Shown here piece by piece: positions 8,826 to 17,274 of a DNA stretch of 34,356 nt. Under the pieces are notes generated by a model. It did no database searches. It was not told the origin of the DNA and worked only from the letters and a program-made list of their open reading frames with translations. This DNA comes from an uncultured Alphaproteobacteria bacterium (GTDB taxonomy: Bacteria; Pseudomonadota; Alphaproteobacteria; HIMB59; GCA-002718135). How positions within the stretch are numbered: position 1 is the stretch's first letter; each line of letters begins with the position of its first letter. The position numbers and the translations under genes were made by a program. The DNA lies in the NCBI GenBank assembly GCA_902522015.1, contig CABYTX010000011.1:1-34356 (forward strand), written 5' to 3'.

Positions 8826-9325
8826 CCAAGTTCTTCTGGTTTCATAGTTTCATAAACCTCATAAGGCATATGTATCCAAGGAGAATCTTCTAAATAATCA
8901 ACATAATAATTTGGTTTAAACGAAGATACTGACTTATAAAACAAAACTCCAGTTCTTATTGGTTCATCTATATAAAAACCATAAGTATGATTTAACCAAT
9001 CAATACTTTTTTTAAGAGTAATTCCAGAGTCTGCCAAATCATCTACTATTAAAACTTTTGATCCAATGTTAGGGCTTGTTTTTGCTAAATCTCTTGAAAA
9101 TGTGATTGCACCTCTTTTATTTTTTACTCCCTCACCTTTATATGATTCAACAGAAAGAATTGCTAAAGGAACATCGAATATTCTTGCCATTACATCCCCT
9201 ACTCTCATACCTCCTTTTGCGATACATACAACCTGATTAAATTGCCATCCATCCTTATGAATTTGTTTTGCTAAATCTTCTGTTTTACTTCTATATTCGT
9301 CCCAACTAATGTGTAAATCAGACAT
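8822..9325 (-). CDS. Xanthine/guanine-type phosphoribosyltransferase
   Basis: Type I PRTase fold: VVCIAKGGMRVGDVMAR and PRPP loop VLIVDDLADSGITLK; SPWIHMPYE. Confidence 0.88.
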   Translation of the reverse strand: MSDLHISWDEYRSKTEDLAKQIHKDGWQFNQVVCIAKGGMRVGDVMARIFDVPLAILSVESYKGEGVKNKRGAITFSRDLAKTSPNIGSKVLIVDDLADSGITLKKSIDWLNHTYGFYIDEPIRTGVLFYKSVSSFKPNYYVDYLEDSPWIHMPYEVYETMKPEELG

Positions 9326-9351
9326 AAATCTTCCTTTTAAATTAAGAATTA

Positions 9352-9379
9352 AACCTCTCCCTTTAAAAGAGAGAGGGTT
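9352..9379 (-). other. Stem-loop in the bmp-phosphoribosyltransferase intergenic region
   Basis: AACCTCTCCCTTTAAAAGAGAGAGGGTT on + strand pairs imperfectly (one bulge, one mismatch); lies 13 nt 3' of the bmp stop on the transcribed - strand. Confidence 0.5.
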
Positions 9380-9392
9380 ATAAGAATTTTAA

Positions 9393-10460
9393 TTATTGTG
9401 GTACTTCGCCGTCAATACCTTGAACATAAAAGTTCATTCCAAGTAACATTCCATCAGGTGCTACTTCACCTTCAGGAACCACAAGCTCACCAGCTTGATT
9501 GTAAATTGGACCCGTGAAAGGATGAATAGTTCCATCTTTAATTCCAACTTCCATATTTACTGCTTCTTGAATTAAACTTGCTGGCATAAGTTTAGTATTA
9601 TATGGTGACATTACAACCATACCTTTATCCATACCATCCCAAGTATCACCAGAAGACCAAGTGCCGTCCACAACAGCTTTTGCTCTTTCAGCATAGTAAG
9701 GGCCCCAAATATCTTCAATTGAAGTTAAATGTGCATCAGGACAAAATTCTTCTTGGTTTGAAGCTTGACCAAATGCATAAACACCAGCTTTTTGAGCAGC
9801 TTGGCAAGGAGCATATGTATCAGTATGCTGAACAATTATGTCAGCTCCTTGATTAATTAATGTATTAGCTGCATCAGCTTCTTTACCTGGGTCGTACCAA
9901 GTAAATACCCAAATAATTTTCATTTTGATATCTGGATTTACTTTTGAAGCCGCTAAATAAAATGCATTAATTCCTCTTACAACTTCAGGAATAGGGAATG
10001 AAGCTATATAACCAATAGTATTAGTTTCAGTCATATGACCGGCAATATGCCCTTCAATCATTCTACCTTCGTAAAATCTAGCTGAATACGTTGCAACGTT
10101 ATCTGCTTGGATATACCCAGTAGCGTGTTCAAATTTTATATCAGGAAAATCCTTAGCTACTTCATGTGTCTGATCCATATAGTTGAAAGACGTTGTAAAG
10201 ATTAAATCATGTCCTGAGTCTGCTAGTTTTCGGATTGCTCTCACTGCATCTGCGTTTTCAGGAATATTTTCAAGATAAGTGGTAGTAATAGAGTCACCAA
10301 GTTGGCTCTCCATATATTTTCTACCTACATCATGCATATATGTCCAACCATGATCACCTGGAGGACCTATGTATATAAATCCAACTTTTTTAGGGTCTGC
10401 ATATGCTGAACCAAATGCAAATACCAAAAAAGTAGATAAAAAAGTTATTATTCTAATCAT
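9393..10460 (-). CDS. BMP/Med family ABC transporter substrate-binding protein (purine/nucleoside-type)
   Basis: Signal peptide MIRIITFLSTFLVFAFGSAYA, then KKVGFIYIGPPGDHGWTYMHDVGRK typical of the BMP/PnrA-like family; linked to cognate permeases and ATPase. Confidence 0.92.
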   Translation of the reverse strand: MIRIITFLSTFLVFAFGSAYADPKKVGFIYIGPPGDHGWTYMHDVGRKYMESQLGDSITTTYLENIPENADAVRAIRKLADSGHDLIFTTSFNYMDQTHEVAKDFPDIKFEHATGYIQADNVATYSARFYEGRMIEGHIAGHMTETNTIGYIASFPIPEVVRGINAFYLAASKVNPDIKMKIIWVFTWYDPGKEADAANTLINQGADIIVQHTDTYAPCQAAQKAGVYAFGQASNQEEFCPDAHLTSIEDIWGPYYAERAKAVVDGTWSSGDTWDGMDKGMVVMSPYNTKLMPASLIQEAVNMEVGIKDGTIHPFTGPIYNQAGELVVPEGEVAPDGMLLGMNFYVQGIDGEVPQ

Positions 10461-10566
10461 TTTAACCTCACCTGCTAATATAACGATTACTCAGCTATAT
10501 ACTTAATATAAACAAAAGGGTTTGATCAATAATTCTATATGTTTATAGAAAAAAAAAAGTGGATAT

Positions 10567-11436
10567 TTATCTGCCTTTATAAAAAGGAATAGTTAATGAA
10601 GCTGGTGCGCTTAGTTTTATTCTTAATTTATTACTAGAAATTAACACTAATACTATAATAGTTGCAACATATGGCGCCATGCTAAAAAATTGACCAGGGA
10701 ATCTTAAACCTAAAGCCTGAAGATTCATTTGAAGAATAGTTACGCCTCCAAATATATAAGCTCCAATAAGTACTCTTTCTGGTTTCCAAGTTGCAAATAC
10801 AACTAAAGCTAATGCTATCCATCCTCGTCCAGCTGTCATACCCTCTTGCCACATTGGAGCATAACAAATTGAAATATATGATCCTGCAAGAGCACACATA
10901 GAACCTCCAAATATAATTGATAAAAATCTAATTTTAATAACGCTATATCCTAATGCATGTGCAGAATTATGAGATTCCCCTACTGCTCTTAAAATCAAAC
11001 CAGCTTTAGTTTTGTAAAAAAAATAACTAACCAAAAAAACAATTAAGAAAGAAAATATAACAAAAAACCATGGTGACAGACCATCAATTGGTGTTCCAAT
11101 ATATTGTTTGCCAAGCATCGAACTCAGCCCTATTCCAAATATAGTTAATGCTAATCCTGTAGCAATTTGATTTGACATTAAAAATAGAACTAGAAAAGCA
11201 AATAAACCAGACATGATAATTCCTGATAATATAGATACAAAAAAAGCTAAAAAATAACTTCCAGTAATTACTAAGATAATAAAAGCTGACACTGCTCCTA
11301 CCAACATCATTCCTTCTACACCTAAATTTAATACTCCAGATTTTTCTGTAACTAACTCACCTATACCAGCAAAAACTAGAGGTGTTGTTGCAATTAAAAC
11401 AATTTGTAATATTCCAAGTATTAAATCTAAATTCAT
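10567..11436 (-). CDS. ABC transporter permease, nucleoside/purine (BMP) type
   Basis: VFAGIGELVTEKSGVLNLGVEGMMLVGA signature of the simple-sugar/nucleoside permease family; about 8-9 TM helices. Confidence 0.92.
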   Translation of the reverse strand: MNLDLILGILQIVLIATTPLVFAGIGELVTEKSGVLNLGVEGMMLVGAVSAFIILVITGSYFLAFFVSILSGIIMSGLFAFLVLFLMSNQIATGLALTIFGIGLSSMLGKQYIGTPIDGLSPWFFVIFSFLIVFLVSYFFYKTKAGLILRAVGESHNSAHALGYSVIKIRFLSIIFGGSMCALAGSYISICYAPMWQEGMTAGRGWIALALVVFATWKPERVLIGAYIFGGVTILQMNLQALGLRFPGQFFSMAPYVATIIVLVLISSNKLRIKLSAPASLTIPFYKGR

Positions 11437-12515
11437 AATAATTTTTTGTAAGTTAATTTATAGTTAATTAGTAATTCCGCACCTAATAAATAAAATAAAA
11501 CCAAACCCTGAAATATAAAACCTACCGCTGAAGGTATTTGTAAAAATAATTGTGCATCTTCAGCACCAAGATAAGTAAGAGCGATAACTAAAGAAGCAAA
11601 AATAATACCAATTGGGTGAAGTCTACCTAAAAAAGCAACAATAATTGCAGTAAATCCATAATTTGGGGAAATATCTCTATATAGTAATCCAATTGGGCCA
11701 GATACTTCAGCTAAACCTGCAATACCTGCAAAAGCGCCACAAATTGCAAAAGCAAAAAAAACTAAAGTTGTTTGATTAAAACCAGCATATCTAGCAGCTT
11801 TGGGGCTGTAACCGGATACTTTTAATTGAAAGCCAAAAATAGTTTTTGAAAATATAAACCAAGATACAAAAATTAAAAATAGCGTTATAATTAGTCCAAA
11901 GTGCACCCTCAAACCATCAAATAATAGAGGCATTCTTCCAGATTCACTAAATGGTCTTGATTTAGGAAAACTATAACCAAATGGATCTTTCCAAGGTCCC
12001 ACTACTAAATAATCTAAAATAAATAAAGCAACATAAACTAACATTAAACTTGTTAAAATTTCATTTGTATTAAATTTTGTTTTTAAAATAGCAGGAATTA
12101 AACCCCACAATGCTCCTCCGATTGCTCCTGCAAAAATCATTAATGGCAACAACCAGAAAGCATTTGTATCATGAAATAATATTCCAATACCTCCACCAAA
12201 AATTGCTCCCATTGTAAGTTGTCCTTCAGCTCCAATATTATAAATATTATTCTTAAAACAATATGAGAGACCAATTGCAATTAAGGCTAAAGGAGTTGCT
12301 TTTACAAACAATTCAGAAATACCGTAGGTTGAAGAAATAGGTGAAATAAAAAATGTATACAATGCATAAACTGGATCAAAACCAAGAAGAACAAAAATAA
12401 TTGAACCTGTAATTAAAGTTAAAACTATTGATATTATAGGAACAAAAAAATTCATTAAACCCGAACTTTGTGAGCGAGAAACTATAGAGGGAAATAAACT
12501 ATTCATTTTTTCCAC
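11433..12515 (-). CDS. ABC transporter permease, nucleoside/purine (BMP) type
   Basis: YCFKNNIYNIGAEGQLTMGAIFGGGIGI signature; NTNEILTSLMLVYVA; paired with the downstream permease by a 4-bp overlap. Confidence 0.92.
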   Translation of the reverse strand: MEKMNSLFPSIVSRSQSSGLMNFFVPIISIVLTLITGSIIFVLLGFDPVYALYTFFISPISSTYGISELFVKATPLALIAIGLSYCFKNNIYNIGAEGQLTMGAIFGGGIGILFHDTNAFWLLPLMIFAGAIGGALWGLIPAILKTKFNTNEILTSLMLVYVALFILDYLVVGPWKDPFGYSFPKSRPFSESGRMPLLFDGLRVHFGLIITLFLIFVSWFIFSKTIFGFQLKVSGYSPKAARYAGFNQTTLVFFAFAICGAFAGIAGLAEVSGPIGLLYRDISPNYGFTAIIVAFLGRLHPIGIIFASLVIALTYLGAEDAQLFLQIPSAVGFIFQGLVLFYLLGAELLINYKLTYKKLL

Positions 12516-14004
12516 CCATCAATAATCCTAATTTTTCTATTTCTATTTCACTAGTTTTAAAAGGTTTGGATAAATTACCATCATAAATAACAGATATTTT
12601 ATGAGTAATTTCAATCAATTCATCTAAATCTTGAGAAATAACAATTATAGACGTTCCATTTTGAGATAATTCTATCAAAGACTCTCTTATAGAATGCTCA
12701 GCGCCAGCATCTATCCCCCAAGTTGGATGTGAAATAATTAATATTTTTGGCTTAGATGATATTTCTCTACCAATGACATATTTTTGTAAATTTCCTCCGG
12801 ACAAGCTTGATGCTTTAGCATCATTACCAGGAGTAATAACTTTAAATTCATTAATTACATTATTCGCAAAATCATCAACGTTATTTTTCAATATTATGCC
12901 ATTTCTAATAAAATTATTTTTTGGAAATTGACTCAAAAGAATATTTTCAGACAAACTTAACTCAGGTACTGCACTATGACCCAATCTATTCTCCGGAACA
13001 AAAGAAATAGATAAATCTCTTCTTTTTTGTGGCCCATACTTTTCAATTTTTTTATTATCAAAAGTAATTGATCCAGATTTAATATTTATATTTTCTCCTG
13101 TTAAAATATCCATTAATTCTGATTGTCCATTACCAGCAACTCCAGCAATACCATAAATTTCACCCACTCTAACTTGAAAAGAAATATTTTTAAGATCTGT
13201 TAAAAATGGATCATTAAAGTCACATGAAATATTTTTTACTTCAAAGTTAACTTCGTCTTTTATATGTCCATAATTAGTTTTTAAGTCATCTAATTTTTGT
13301 CCTAGCATTTTTGTTGCAAGTGTTTTTGCAGTTTGATTTGCAGTACTTGAAGTATCTATAATTTCACCACTTCTCATTATAGTAACTGTATCACATATTG
13401 ATATTACTTCTTCGAGTTTATGAGTGATATATAATATTGTACGACCTTCTTTGACGAGTGCATTTAATGTTACAAATAAACTTTCAACTTCTTGTGGTGT
13501 TAAGACTGAAGTTGGTTCATCCATAATAAGTATCTGAGGGTCTTGTAATAAAATTCTTACAATTTCTACACGTTGCTTTTCTCCAGCTGATAAAGCAGTA
13601 ATTGGAGCATCTAAATCTAAGGGAAGATTATATCTTGCGCTTATATTTTCTAGCTTATTTTCTAAATCTGAATAAGACATCTTTTCATCAATTCCTAAAA
13701 TTAAATTTTCTTTTACTGATAAAGAATCAAATAAAGAAAAATGCTGAAATACCATTCCTATTCCTTGTTTCCTTGCTTCTGCTGGGGAATTAACTTTAAA
13801 TTCCTTATTATTTAATTTAATATTTCCTTGATCTGGTTCTAAGAGACCATATAGAATTTTTACCAACGTAGATTTCCCTGCTCCATTTTCTCCTAAAATT
13901 GCATGAACTGCATTTTTTTTAATATCAAAAGTAACCTTTTTATTTGCAATTACTCTTGGAAAAGATTTTGTAATATTTTCTATTTTTAATATTGTATCAC
14001 TCAT
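12499..14004 (-). CDS. ABC transporter ATP-binding protein, tandem ATPase domains (YufO-like)
   Basis: Walker A GENGAGKST, signature LSAGEKQRVEI, Walker B ILIMDEPTSVLTP, second domain GVAGNGQSEL and LSGGNLQKYVIGREI. Confidence 0.95.
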   Translation of the reverse strand: MSDTILKIENITKSFPRVIANKKVTFDIKKNAVHAILGENGAGKSTLVKILYGLLEPDQGNIKLNNKEFKVNSPAEARKQGIGMVFQHFSLFDSLSVKENLILGIDEKMSYSDLENKLENISARYNLPLDLDAPITALSAGEKQRVEIVRILLQDPQILIMDEPTSVLTPQEVESLFVTLNALVKEGRTILYITHKLEEVISICDTVTIMRSGEIIDTSSTANQTAKTLATKMLGQKLDDLKTNYGHIKDEVNFEVKNISCDFNDPFLTDLKNISFQVRVGEIYGIAGVAGNGQSELMDILTGENINIKSGSITFDNKKIEKYGPQKRRDLSISFVPENRLGHSAVPELSLSENILLSQFPKNNFIRNGIILKNNVDDFANNVINEFKVITPGNDAKASSLSGGNLQKYVIGREISSKPKILIISHPTWGIDAGAEHSIRESLIELSQNGTSIIVISQDLDELIEITHKISVIYDGNLSKPFKTSEIEIEKLGLLMGGKNE

Positions 14005-14491
14005 AATTTAATTCAAAAATTTCTGATTGTTCAAAATTATAAATCTCAATATTATTATCCGCATCTTTTTTATCAATGGTAATATATTTTTCATTCTCAA
14101 GAGATATTAGAGGAAAATGCCATACTTTGGGATTAAAATTTATACCATCACCACCGCTTACTTTGAATATTTCAATTAAATCAATTTTAGGTTTGTTACC
14201 TATTGGAGCAACTAAAACTAAAAAACCTGTAGCATTAAACGGAAGAAATACTTGAGAACTAAAGGGGTGATTTTCTAACATGTTAATTTTTAATGGAAAG
14301 TTTCTTTTCTTTGCCTGAAAAATATTTAATCTAGATCTTTTGTCATCACCAATTATTTGAATATTTGCTAAATCAAAAAAACTATCGGTTGTATCTTTAT
14401 TAATACTTTCATAATTTTTATTAGATGTTGTAATTAAATCACCATAATTTTTGAAATTCTCTTTACTGATATTCTGTATTTTATAGTTCAC
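13997..14491 (-). CDS. allA: Ureidoglycolate lyase
   Basis: ENFKNYGDLI; LENHPFSSQVFLPF; FLVLVAP; NFNPKVWHFPLISL - AllA family motifs; next to allantoicase. Confidence 0.9.
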   Translation of the reverse strand: MNYKIQNISKENFKNYGDLITTSNKNYESINKDTTDSFFDLANIQIIGDDKRSRLNIFQAKKRNFPLKINMLENHPFSSQVFLPFNATGFLVLVAPIGNKPKIDLIEIFKVSGGDGINFNPKVWHFPLISLENEKYITIDKKDADNNIEIYNFEQSEIFELNYE

Positions 14492-15465
14492 AAAAACTTT
14501 CCAATTGCCCTGATCCGTGAAATACCACCGTCAGGATAAATATTTAACTTCAAATAATTTATTTTTTTAATCTGTTTAGTTGAATTAATTTTTAATGATG
14601 AATTAGGTTTAAGATTTTTATTTTTTATCAAAAATTTCCAATTTTTGCTTTCATGTATTAATTTGCTTATATTTATATTTTTTATTGAATAAAGACCTTG
14701 TACTGAGCAATGAGACGGATAATTACCTTTAAAATAATGAGTTTCAATATTAAACTTTTCAATTAAACCAGGTTTGCCAAGTTTAATTATAACCCAGTCA
14801 TATCCTGATCCTCTTCTTCTTTTAGTTTCCCAACCATTGCCCATATTTTTAGATTTAAATGGAAGTAGTAAATTTTCTGCCCTTCCAAAATGTTCATCAC
14901 TACATGCCACAATTTTTGAACCATTAAGGATGCTAAGTAAATCAAATTTTTTATTTGGAAATTTTAATTTTGATACATCTAAATTTCCTAATAATTTTAA
15001 TCTTGCAACTCCTCCATCTGGATAGATGTTCAATCTTATGAAATTAAAAACTTTATTATTCTGTTGAGTTTTAAAACCATGAAGATAATTTGGATTAAGT
15101 TTCCTTTTTGATAAAATATTTACCCAATTAAATTTATTTTTTTCAAAATAACAAGCATCAATGCTTGCGTATTCAGGTTGATTGCCATTAAAATAGCTTG
15201 TATCTATTTCAGCATAATTAATTTTACCAGGAAGGCCTAATTTAATAGTGACATAATCATTTCCTTCAATTCTTTTTCTTCTTGTTTCCCATCCATCCAT
15301 CCATTTCCCATTTTTATCATATACTCCTTCTTTAAAAATTGGCTGTTCCTCTTTAAGCAATCTGGATGCTGATCCAAAAAACTGATCAGAAAAACTATGA
15401 ATTTTTGTACCTAAAACCTTACTACATAAGTTTATATAATTTTTTTGAATGTATTTATTATTCAT
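14488..15465 (-). CDS. alc: Allantoicase
   Basis: Two internally duplicated allantoicase domains: DQFFGSASRLL...GWETRRKR...KLGLPGKI and DEHFGRAENLL...GWETKRRRG...KLGKPGLI; NIYPDGGVARLKLLG and NIYPDGGISRIRAIG. Confidence 0.95.
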   Translation of the reverse strand: MNNKYIQKNYINLCSKVLGTKIHSFSDQFFGSASRLLKEEQPIFKEGVYDKNGKWMDGWETRRKRIEGNDYVTIKLGLPGKINYAEIDTSYFNGNQPEYASIDACYFEKNKFNWVNILSKRKLNPNYLHGFKTQQNNKVFNFIRLNIYPDGGVARLKLLGNLDVSKLKFPNKKFDLLSILNGSKIVACSDEHFGRAENLLLPFKSKNMGNGWETKRRRGSGYDWVIIKLGKPGLIEKFNIETHYFKGNYPSHCSVQGLYSIKNINISKLIHESKNWKFLIKNKNLKPNSSLKINSTKQIKKINYLKLNIYPDGGISRIRAIGKFL

Positions 15466-15967
15466 TAATTAATTCTGTTAATCTTAATTTTGCAATTTCT
15501 TTTACTTGTAAAATTGAAGTTTTTATTTCTAAGTTTAAATCATTATTCTCTAATCTACTTTTAAATTCTGTTATAATTTCATTTTTATTTTTATTTCTAA
15601 CTGCAAAAATAAATGGAATATTAAATTTATTTTTAAATCTTGAATTTAAATCTTTAAATAAGTTAAATTCTTGTTCTGAACAATCTTTTAAACCAGATCG
15701 ACTTTGTTCTTCATCAGATAATTCAGACAAACCTTTATTTATTTTTATTTTATCGGCTAGATCAGGATGTTTTTTAATTATATTTATTTTAGTTTCTTCA
15801 TCTAAATTATCAAACAACTCTAAAAATATTAATATCATTTCTTTTTTATTTTTAAATGGTCGCTTTTTATCAGCATATTCTGTTATAAATTTAGATTCTT
15901 CATAAATATTTTTAAAAGAATCAATAAATTTTTCAGAGTTATAATTATTAATATCTTCAATTTTCAT
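15458..15967 (-). CDS. uraD: 2-oxo-4-hydroxy-4-carboxy-5-ureidoimidazoline (OHCU) decarboxylase
   Basis: KKHPDLADK, LSDEEQSRSGL, FNIPFIFAVRNKNKNEII family motifs. Start trimmed to MKIEDINN (CAT at 15965-15967); the longer ORF to 16042 overlaps puuE. Confidence 0.9.
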   Translation of the reverse strand: MKIEDINNYNSEKFIDSFKNIYEESKFITEYADKKRPFKNKKEMILIFLELFDNLDEETKINIIKKHPDLADKIKINKGLSELSDEEQSRSGLKDCSEQEFNLFKDLNSRFKNKFNIPFIFAVRNKNKNEIITEFKSRLENNDLNLEIKTSILQVKEIAKLRLTELINE

Positions 15968-16868
15968 CACTAAAATTTTCATACCAATAATTGGCAATTT
16001 CCTCTCTTTTGCATATCCAAATATCATTATAATCAGAAACATAATTCAAAAATTTTACCAAAGACATAAATCTTCCAGGTCTAGCTATTAATCGACAATG
16101 TAAACCTACACTCATCATTTTTGGTTTATTGAACTCGTTTGCTTCTCTGTATAATGTATCAAATGAGTTTTTTAAGTAATTATAAAAATCCTCACCTGTG
16201 TTAAAACCTTGTAAGGTAGAGAATCTCATATCATTATTATCTAGAGTGTATGGAATAATTAGATGTTTTTTATTTTTTACTTTTATCCAATAGGGTAAAT
16301 CATCAGCATAGGAATCACTATCGTAAATAATATTTGTATTTTCTAAAATTATATTTCTTGTATTTGGGCTTGTTCTACCAGTATACCAACCAGAAGGAAA
16401 ATATCCAAAAATATCTTTAATAATGTTGTTACATTTTATAGTATGTTCTTTTTCAACTTCCTCAGTTATATTTTGATAGTCTATCCATCGATAACCATGG
16501 CTAGCTACTTCATAATTTGATTTAATTATTTGTTCACAAACATCAGGATTTTTTTCTAAAGCCATACCAACGCCAAATATTGTTAAAGGTAATTTTCTTT
16601 TTTCAAACTCATTATGTATTCTCCAAAAACCCCTTCTTGAGCCATACTCATATATTGATTCCATATTCATATTTCTGGCACCTATTATTTGCTTTGCATT
16701 AATTATTTCCGATAAAAAAGTTTCTGATCCTTCGTCACCATTTATTATTGAATTTTCAGCACCTTCCTCATAATTTAGAACAAATTGAAGAGCGAGTTTT
16801 GATTTATTAGGCCAATAAAAGTTAGAGTCATTATTTCCGTAGCCTTTATAATTTCTGTCGTCTTTCAT
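15957..16868 (-). CDS. puuE: Allantoinase PuuE, polysaccharide-deacetylase family
   Basis: LALQFVLNYEEGAENSIINGDEGSE, YGSRRGFWRI, EVASHGYRWIDYQ, GWYTGRTSPNT, MSVGLHCRLIARPGR - PuuE motifs. Confidence 0.95.
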   Translation of the reverse strand: MKDDRNYKGYGNNDSNFYWPNKSKLALQFVLNYEEGAENSIINGDEGSETFLSEIINAKQIIGARNMNMESIYEYGSRRGFWRIHNEFEKRKLPLTIFGVGMALEKNPDVCEQIIKSNYEVASHGYRWIDYQNITEEVEKEHTIKCNNIIKDIFGYFPSGWYTGRTSPNTRNIILENTNIIYDSDSYADDLPYWIKVKNKKHLIIPYTLDNNDMRFSTLQGFNTGEDFYNYLKNSFDTLYREANEFNKPKMMSVGLHCRLIARPGRFMSLVKFLNYVSDYNDIWICKREEIANYWYENFSDEN

Positions 16869-16885
16869 AAAAATGCTTGATTTAA

Positions 16886-16899
16886 TATTTAGCTAAATA
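16886..16899. promoter_or_regulatory. Palindrome TATTTAGCTAAATA in the 52-bp divergent puuE/uraH promoter region
   Basis: Exact 14-bp self-complementary sequence centred in the only divergent intergenic space of the purine island. Confidence 0.45.
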
Positions 16900-16920
16900 C
16901 TGTATAAACGAATAAGTATT

Positions 16921-17274
16921 ATGTCTAAAGGATATTTAACTACTCATGTTTTGGATACCTATAATGGTAAGCCTGGTTCTGGTATAAAAGGGTCACTTTT
17001 CAAAATTGATGGTGAAAATAAAGTTAAAATTTCAAATTTTATTCTCAATGAAGATGGCAGATGTGATGAACCTATATTAAGTAAAGAGAATTTTATACTT
17101 GGAAAATATGAGTTATTATTTCTTTGCGGGAGTTATTTTAAGGAATTTACAAATCTTGATGAACCATTTTTTCTTGATGACGTAATAATTAGATTTGGAA
17201 TTAACAAAGAAGAGCACTACCATGTACCTCTTCTTATTACCCCGTGGAGTTATTCAACATATAGAGGAAGCTAG
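16921..17274 (+). CDS. uraH: 5-hydroxyisourate hydrolase (transthyretin-like)
   Basis: LTTHVLDTYNGKPGSGI N-terminal motif and C-terminal YHVPLLITPWSYSTYRGS (family C-terminal YRGS tetrapeptide). Confidence 0.97.
   Translation: MSKGYLTTHVLDTYNGKPGSGIKGSLFKIDGENKVKISNFILNEDGRCDEPILSKENFILGKYELLFLCGSYFKEFTNLDEPFFLDDVIIRFGINKEEHYHVPLLITPWSYSTYRGS

Noticed and set aside
9602-9856. 84-aa + strand ORF within bmp
   Set aside because: Antisense to the conserved substrate-binding protein; His/Gln-rich composition is a frame artefact.
10461-10566. A-rich tract and possible terminator between the BMP permease and bmp genes
   Set aside because: A T-run exists on the transcribed strand but I could not build a convincing GC stem before it; may just be a promoter-containing gap.
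10682-10897. 71-aa - strand ORF within the BMP permease gene
   Set aside because: Alternative frame in a well-supported permease gene.
13602-13793. 63-aa + strand ORF within the ABC ATPase gene
   Set aside because: Antisense to the first ATPase domain.
14774-15025. 83-aa + strand ORF within alc
   Set aside because: Antisense to the conserved allantoicase domains.
14488-15465. Internal sequence duplication within the allantoicase gene
   Set aside because: Two-domain repeat is the normal allantoicase architecture, not a new tandem duplication.
15366-15905. 179-aa + strand ORF
   Set aside because: Lies antisense to alc/uraD, whose products match known families along their length; low-complexity shadow ORF.
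15968-16042. N-terminal extension of uraD (MFLIIMIFGYAKERKLPIIGMKILV)
   Set aside because: Overlaps puuE coding sequence; family members start at the equivalent of MKIEDINN.
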